Source: Rattus norvegicus
Lineage: Eukaryota > Chordata > Mammalia > Rodentia > Muridae
NCBI RefSeq assembly: GCF_036323735.1
Contig: NC_086025.1
Location: 106,796,188 to 106,860,187 of the forward strand
Direction: 5' to 3'
Length of the DNA stretch: 64,000 nucleotides
Position 1 is the first letter of the stretch, and each line of letters opens with the position of its first letter. The position numbers and the translations under genes are program-made. Below the pieces are notes generated by a model that made no database searches, was not told the origin of the DNA, and worked only from the letters and a program-made list of their open reading frames with translations. Below are positions 57,837 through 64,000 of the stretch, in pieces.

Positions 57837-58676
57837 GTGCCACCGATTTTATCTCAGAACCACTTGACCGTAACCAGGCATTGGAAAAGAACAGGTTCTG
57901 TGGAATTCCTCCGGATTCAGCACCATGGACAGTGTCCACGGTCTACTCTGGTCCTTGCTGACCATAGATAGCACCCACGCCCCATGGGACTAGACAGCAA
58001 ACTACAGCAATACAGTGCTCATGCCCAGGGGCATTTTAGGATTCAATCTCAAGCCATAGGAAGAAGCAAAACAGATCTGGGGAGCATGAGTGTGCACAGA
58101 GTATTAACAGATGTCTGGCCATGGGGACCAGACAAGCGCAGTTCTCAGCACTCTCAGACTACTGCCCAGGCACTTGTGATGATGGGGAAGTTACATGTAC
58201 ATAACACCATTGGAGACAAGTGACCTGAGCCTATGTCCTTGAACCTAATGAAAGATATAAGGCTGAAGACTGTCTGAGGCTCCCACCACGTCAGTATCTC
58301 AGCAGTGTGCCCAGCCCATCTCTCCTACTACAACAGACACCCTGAGACAGTGCTCAGGAGTCCAGGAAGAAGCCATTCACAGAGACTGGTCTGTGGCTGA
58401 CACCCTCTTGAGTCCTGAGTGGAAGCCGAGCACTGGATCAACCGTAATCAATCAAAGGTCTGGGTAGCATGGAAAGGCTCGGGCTCTTCATGGGAGCAGG
58501 TGAGGGAAGAAAGGAAAGCTGAAAGGACTCCGGGAAGCACAGGAATGAAAACGTTTCTCAAGAAAAGCGAGATGTGAATTTCCTCCTTCTGTCCTCATCA
58601 CATTATATGAGGAGCTGGCTTTGCCCAGATGCCCTGTAGAGTACTGAGCCCAGGAAGAGGAGACAATAACCAATGC
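57837..58676. other. Intron sequence, nothing recognised
   Basis: Unique-looking intron. Confidence 0.45.
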
Positions 58677-58870
58677 TTTATCGAGCAGCACTAATGAGCC
58701 TGCCACCGTGCTGGCCATTCATATGTGTAAAAATCATTGACCCTGATTAAGCATTCTATGCAGCAGAGAGGAAACGATACGGAGGCTACAGGCCTGCACA
58801 CAGTCAGACGGCTGGCGAGGGCAGACGGGAACTCTGTCTGCATTCTACTGTCTGACTGCTGTGCACTCTG
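58677..58870 (+). mobile_element. MIR SINE
   Basis: 'tttatcgagcagcactaatg', 'ccaccgtgctggccattcat', then 'agagaggaaacgatacggag' and 'gcctgcacacagtcagacgg' follow the MIR consensus in order. Confidence 0.6.
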
Positions 58871-59215
58871 CCTGGTGGGGACAGAGCGCCACCTGCCTCC
58901 TCTGTTGTGCCTTTCCCCCCAGAAGTGAAGTTCCAATGTTTGCTGACACAGTAGGCTACATGGCCACTGAGGCTCCAGTCTGGCCGGTGAGGTGGCTCCA
59001 CCTGCGGCCACAAGTGTGCCTACAATGGTAAGAGGGTACACAGCAGGAACCCTACTTCTCCAGGCCTACACCACCTTTCTATATTAGGTAACAATTCGTT
59101 TGGATGTTCTTGGAGACTTTTTTCCTACAGCGGACATGAAAGGGCTCTGAAAAGGAAGTTTAATTTGATTTTTAAATGGCTAGCTTTAAAATGAACATTG
59201 AAAAGTTGGTCTGGG

Positions 59216-59391
59216 GCTGGAGAGATGGCTCGTGGTTAAGAGCACTGACTGCTCTTCCAGAGGTCCTGACTTCAATTCCCAGCAACCACATGGTGGCTCA
59301 CAACCATCTGTAATGGGATCCTAGGCCCTCTTCTGGTGTGTCTGAAGTGTTCTCACATAAATAAAATAAATAAATAGATCTTTAAAAAAAG
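59216..59391 (+). mobile_element. B2 SINE with target duplication
   Basis: 'ggggctggagagatggctcg', 'tggttaagagcactgactgc', 'caaccatctgtaatgggatc', then AAATAAA-rich tail. Flanking 'gaaaagttggtctg' and 'gaaaagtcagtctg' are the target duplication. Confidence 0.96.
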
Positions 59392-59401
59392 AAAAGTCAG
59401 T

Positions 59402-59570
59402 CTGGGACCAGCAGAACGGCTCAGCAGGTAAAGACACTTGTCACAAAGGCTGAGTTTAGTCCCTGTGACTGACCGGATGGAAGGGACAATCAAAACCATA
59501 AGTTGTACTCTGGCCCCCATGATGTGCACACACATAAGCACAGAAAACAGGCAAATAACACTTCTATCCA
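59402..59570 (+). mobile_element. B3A/B4-type tRNA-derived SINE
   Basis: 'cagaacggctcagcaggtaa', 'agacacttgtcacaaaggct', 'atgatgtgcacacacataag'. Confidence 0.65.
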
Positions 59571-59904
59571 CAGCTTACATAAATGGAATGGCAATAAGTT
59601 CTGCTTGTAAAATAAGCAGAGATATGCAATAGTTTGGAATGTGAAAAAAACATCAAAACTACTTATATTCTATATGGGGAAAAATATGACAACATTCACA
59701 GAGGGGCCGGGACTCCAGTGTGGAAATGCGCAGGCCCTGGAACCTTCTACGGACGAGCAGAACTCTGAGGACGTCGTTCTTCCCAGAGTGAGGCTACTGT
59801 GTATTCCACCAGACACCAACTTCACCTTAGATCAAATAAGATTATTTTATAGCTACTGAAGAATAAAGAATCCATTATCCCAACCACAAAGATTTTACAA
59901 GGCC

Positions 59905-59992
59905 ACGGCTGACAGTGGCTCAGCAGTGGAGGGCCTGGCCCAGCATGAACACAGCTCAGGGCCTGATCCCCAAACAAAGAAAAAAGACTTAT
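59905..59992 (+). mobile_element. Old ID-type SINE
   Basis: 'ggctgacagtggctcagcag', 'gggcctgatccccaaacaaa' then an A-rich tail. Confidence 0.6.
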
Positions 59993-60084
59993 ACTACTAG
60001 TCATTGGATAACCTGCAACAGACGAAGCACCATGGTGCTGGAGTAAGAAAAAGAATCAGTAGTAAAAAATAAAAAGCTGAAATT

Positions 60085-60188
60085 GTAGCCAGGTGGTGGT
60101 GGTGGTGGTAGCACACAGGCAGGTGGATCTCTGAATTGGTGGTCAGCCTGGTCTATAGAGAAAACAAAAAACAAAAAAAAAAAAAAAC
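60085..60188 (+). mobile_element. B1 SINE with internal deletion and (GGT)n expansion
   Basis: 'gtagccaggtggtggtggtg', 'caggtggatctctgaattgg', 'tcagcctggtctatagagaa', then A tail. The central 'taatcccagcac' segment is missing. Confidence 0.8.
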
Positions 60189-60372
60189 CCCAAAAGCTTA
60201 AACTGTGTACCAAACCACTTAGGTAAAACTTCAAGGCAAGGGAAAAGAGAGACGGAGGGAAGACCTTGCCAAAAAATAAAAAATAAAAACAGTTATTCAG
60301 TAAATTATGGCAAAACGGATAGCTGGAGAATCAGGTACATCCATGGCATAAAGTGACAAGTGACAGGTACTT

Positions 60373-60476
60373 TTACAAAGGAGGCAGAGGTAGGCTTTAG
60401 GGCCAGCCTGGTCTTCACAGTGAGTTCCAAGCTAGCCAGAGATACACAGTAAGAGCCTGTGTCATGCCCCCCACCA
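60373..60476 (+). mobile_element. B1 3' fragment
   Basis: 'gaggcagaggtaggctttag', 'ggccagcctggtcttcacag', 'tgagttccaagctagccaga'. Confidence 0.75.
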
Positions 60477-60896
60477 AGGGATTTTCTTTAAAAAAAAATG
60501 TTTTAATTGGTCCAAAAAAAAAATCATTATTGGGTTACTTATTAGAGCAGAAAATTCAAAGCAGAATACTATCCAGAGAAAGAAGATCATTTAAATAAGT
60601 AATTCCACGTCTATATTGGAGAGGGAATTAAGACACCTTCCAGATAACTTCCGATGCACATTCATGCCCTGTCCAGTGATTAACATCTAAAAAGCCAGCC
60701 TCCAGCACACTCACTGTGATCCCAAGACAGCGAGTGTCTGCTAGCAGCCGCCACGACCAGTTCCCTCAGCACAGCTGTCACATCTCACAAGACCACGCCA
60801 CAGGATTCTCAGGGGACAAGCAGGGCCAAGGGGAGGGGCATCTGCCGCCATGAGGTACTGCCGGTGGAATATGGCAGACCATAGAGCACAGGTGGC

Positions 60897-60897
<1 letters not shown>

Positions 60898-60948
<51 letters not shown>
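60898..60948. repeat. (CA)n microsatellite
   Basis: About 24 pure CA units. Confidence 0.97.
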
Positions 60949-60951
<3 letters not shown>

Positions 60952-60984
60952 CATGCATCTCTCACAGGCAAAAAAGTCAGAGAC

Positions 60985-61176
60985 AGGCCTGGAGAGGCTT
61001 CCCAATGGTTAGAGCACCGGCTGCCCTTGCAGAGGACCCAGGTACAATCCCCAGCAGCCACATGGAGGCTCACTACTATCTGAAACTCCAGATTTGGGGG
61101 TGTGGGGGGGAGCAATGCCGCCTTCTGGCCACCATTGGTACTGCATGCACACATAATCAAAAAAAAAAAAAAAAAG
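60985..61176 (+). mobile_element. B3 SINE
   Basis: 'ctgcccttgcagaggaccca', 'atccccagcagccacatgga', 'ctgaaactccagatttgggg', 17-base A tail. Confidence 0.82.
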
Positions 61177-61319
61177 TTTAAGTGATTAGAAGAGAGCTGG
61201 ATGGCAAAGTCACCGGCCTAGAGAAGAGAGTGGGGAAAGCAGAGATGTTTCTTGCTCTCTTCATACCACTGTACAGCTTGAGATTTCTCTTTTAAGCCTT
61301 ACTAACAATATTTGGGCTT

Positions 61320-61440
61320 TTAAAAAAATTAGTAGGGTTGGGCTAGAGTTCTAGTTAGACAAGCTAGAGCAGTTGCCGGGCTCGTGGAGGGCCTAGATTC
61401 AATCCCTATCACCTCAAAATAAATTCATAAATAAATGAAT
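61320..61440 (+). mobile_element. Possible old ID/B4 SINE
   Basis: 'gggcctagattcaatcccta' plus an 'ataaattcataaataaatga' tail resembles a tRNA-derived SINE end. Weak. Confidence 0.4.
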
Positions 61441-61604
61441 GAATCCAAAGGGGGAGGGGAGTGGTGCATCCACAGGATGAACTGAGCATCAGGTCATTCT
61501 CCTGACACATGAGGTTTGAGAGCACGGAGAACGTGCACCGTGCCAGAGAAGAAGGAAACCCACCTCACAGTAAAGTATGCTCACCGTTTTTACAAAATGA
61601 TCAC

Positions 61605-61985
61605 TAGTTTTATGCTAACTTGACACACGCTACAGTCATCTGAGAGGAGGGAAGCTAGATTGAAAACATTGTCTCTATAAGATTGGGCTGCAGGCAAGTC
61701 TGTGGCAAGCATTTCCTTAATTAATGATTGACGAGGTAGGGTCCCAAGTTCTATTAAAGAGCAGACGGATCAGGCCATGAGGAGCAGGCCAGTAAGCAGC
61801 ACTCCACGACAGCCTCTGCACCAGTGCCTGCCTCCAGATTCCTGCCCTGTTTTGAGTTCCTGTCCTGACTTCCCTCAGTGATGAACAGTGAGTGATATGG
61901 AAGTGTAAGTCGAATTAACCCTTTCCTGCCCAGGTTGCTTTTGGTCATGGTGTTCATCATAGCACCAACCCTAACTAGGACACAT
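61605..61985. mobile_element. URR1-like group repeat (second subfamily)
   Basis: 'gctaacttgacacacgctac', 'gcatttccttaattaatgat', 'gagttcctgtcctgacttcc', 'gtgtaagtcgaattaaccct', 'accctaactaggacaca'. Same orientation as 18682-19083. Confidence 0.68.
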
Positions 61986-62169
61986 TAATTTCCAGAAGTG
62001 CAGAAAGCTGATGTAGAAATATCAATGATGATTATCCCTGAATGGGCTATGACAGTTCTTTTCTCAAAGCTATGTTAAATATGTACCGTTTGTAATCAGA
62101 AGGATAAACATCTTAGGCATTTAGCGCTACTCACTAAAGGCTGATGCAATATTCGCAAAAGCAAGGCAC

Positions 62170-62330
62170 GGGAATGCTGACAAGACGGCTCAGCAGGTAA
62201 AGGCTGTGGAGCCTGAGTTTCACTGCCAGGACCTCCATGGCAGAAGGGGGGAACCACCCCCCATGCCGTCCTGTGACCTCCACACGTGCAGCATGGCAGG
62301 CTCACAGATGAATCCCAGTAACACTGACGT
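62170..62330 (+). mobile_element. B3A/B4-type tRNA-derived SINE
   Basis: 'gacaagacggctcagcaggt', 'gcctgagtttcactgccagg', 'gtgacctccacacgtgcagc'. It lies only about 130 bases from exon D on its intronic 3' side. Confidence 0.7.
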
Positions 62331-62451
62331 ATAACCTACAGAGTAGGTTTTTGGTTCGTTTTGTTTTTTTAAGACACTGCGACATGGCATCATGTCAACA
62401 GGGAAACTTTCTGATTGGCAAGACTTAGCTGCAAAAGCTGCAAACCCATCA

Positions 62452-64000
<1,549 letters not shown>

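Overview
The window is mammalian, almost certainly rat (Rattus norvegicus), and intronic for the most part. The species call rests on near-consensus ID (BC1-type) SINEs at about 25191, 28271, 34330 and 34694, mixed with B1, B2, B3 and B4 SINEs, Lx-type L1 copies and many long (CA)n and (GA)n tracts. Spliced coding exons, very high repeat content and the absence of any long unique open frame rule out a prokaryote, and nothing suggests an operon or CRISPR array.

One protein-coding gene is visible, on the minus strand: Trappc9 (NIBP), the TRAPPII-specific subunit 9. Four consecutive internal exons lie at 62458-62579, 57083-57208, 44409-44625 and 32297-32440 in transcript order. They splice in frame with no codon lost and give about 202 residues, corresponding roughly to residues 297-498 of the approximately 1150-residue human protein (numbering recalled, not computed). 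Both ends of the gene lie outside the window. The complete introns are about 5.2, 12.5 and 12.0 kb; at least 32.3 kb of the next intron fills positions 1-32296, and at least 1.4 kb of the preceding one fills 62580-64000.

Layout: 1-8.7 kb holds old L1 pieces, a polypyrimidine tract, a (GGAT)n tract and an Lx 3' end. 8.7-21 kb is sparse intron with B3, B4 and abundant rodent non-autonomous repeats. 21.1-21.5 kb is a pure purine tract. 23.3-30.4 kb is one decayed L1 (ORF1 tail, endonuclease, reverse transcriptase, 3' end) split by many nested insertions, including a broken Rpl39 retrocopy. 30.4-31.2 kb is a 32-bp minisatellite with a 160-bp higher-order period. 33.5-35.5 kb is a reverse-oriented L1 carrying two ID elements in inverted orientation. 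43.5 kb holds a 16-bp minisatellite whose unit is an ETS-type motif. 45-64 kb is intron with scattered SINEs, MIR and LTR-like remnants.

No previously undescribed gene system is evident. The most notable points are the two minisatellites, the nested L1, the Rpl39 retrocopy with two frame-compensating deletions, and the inverted ID pair.
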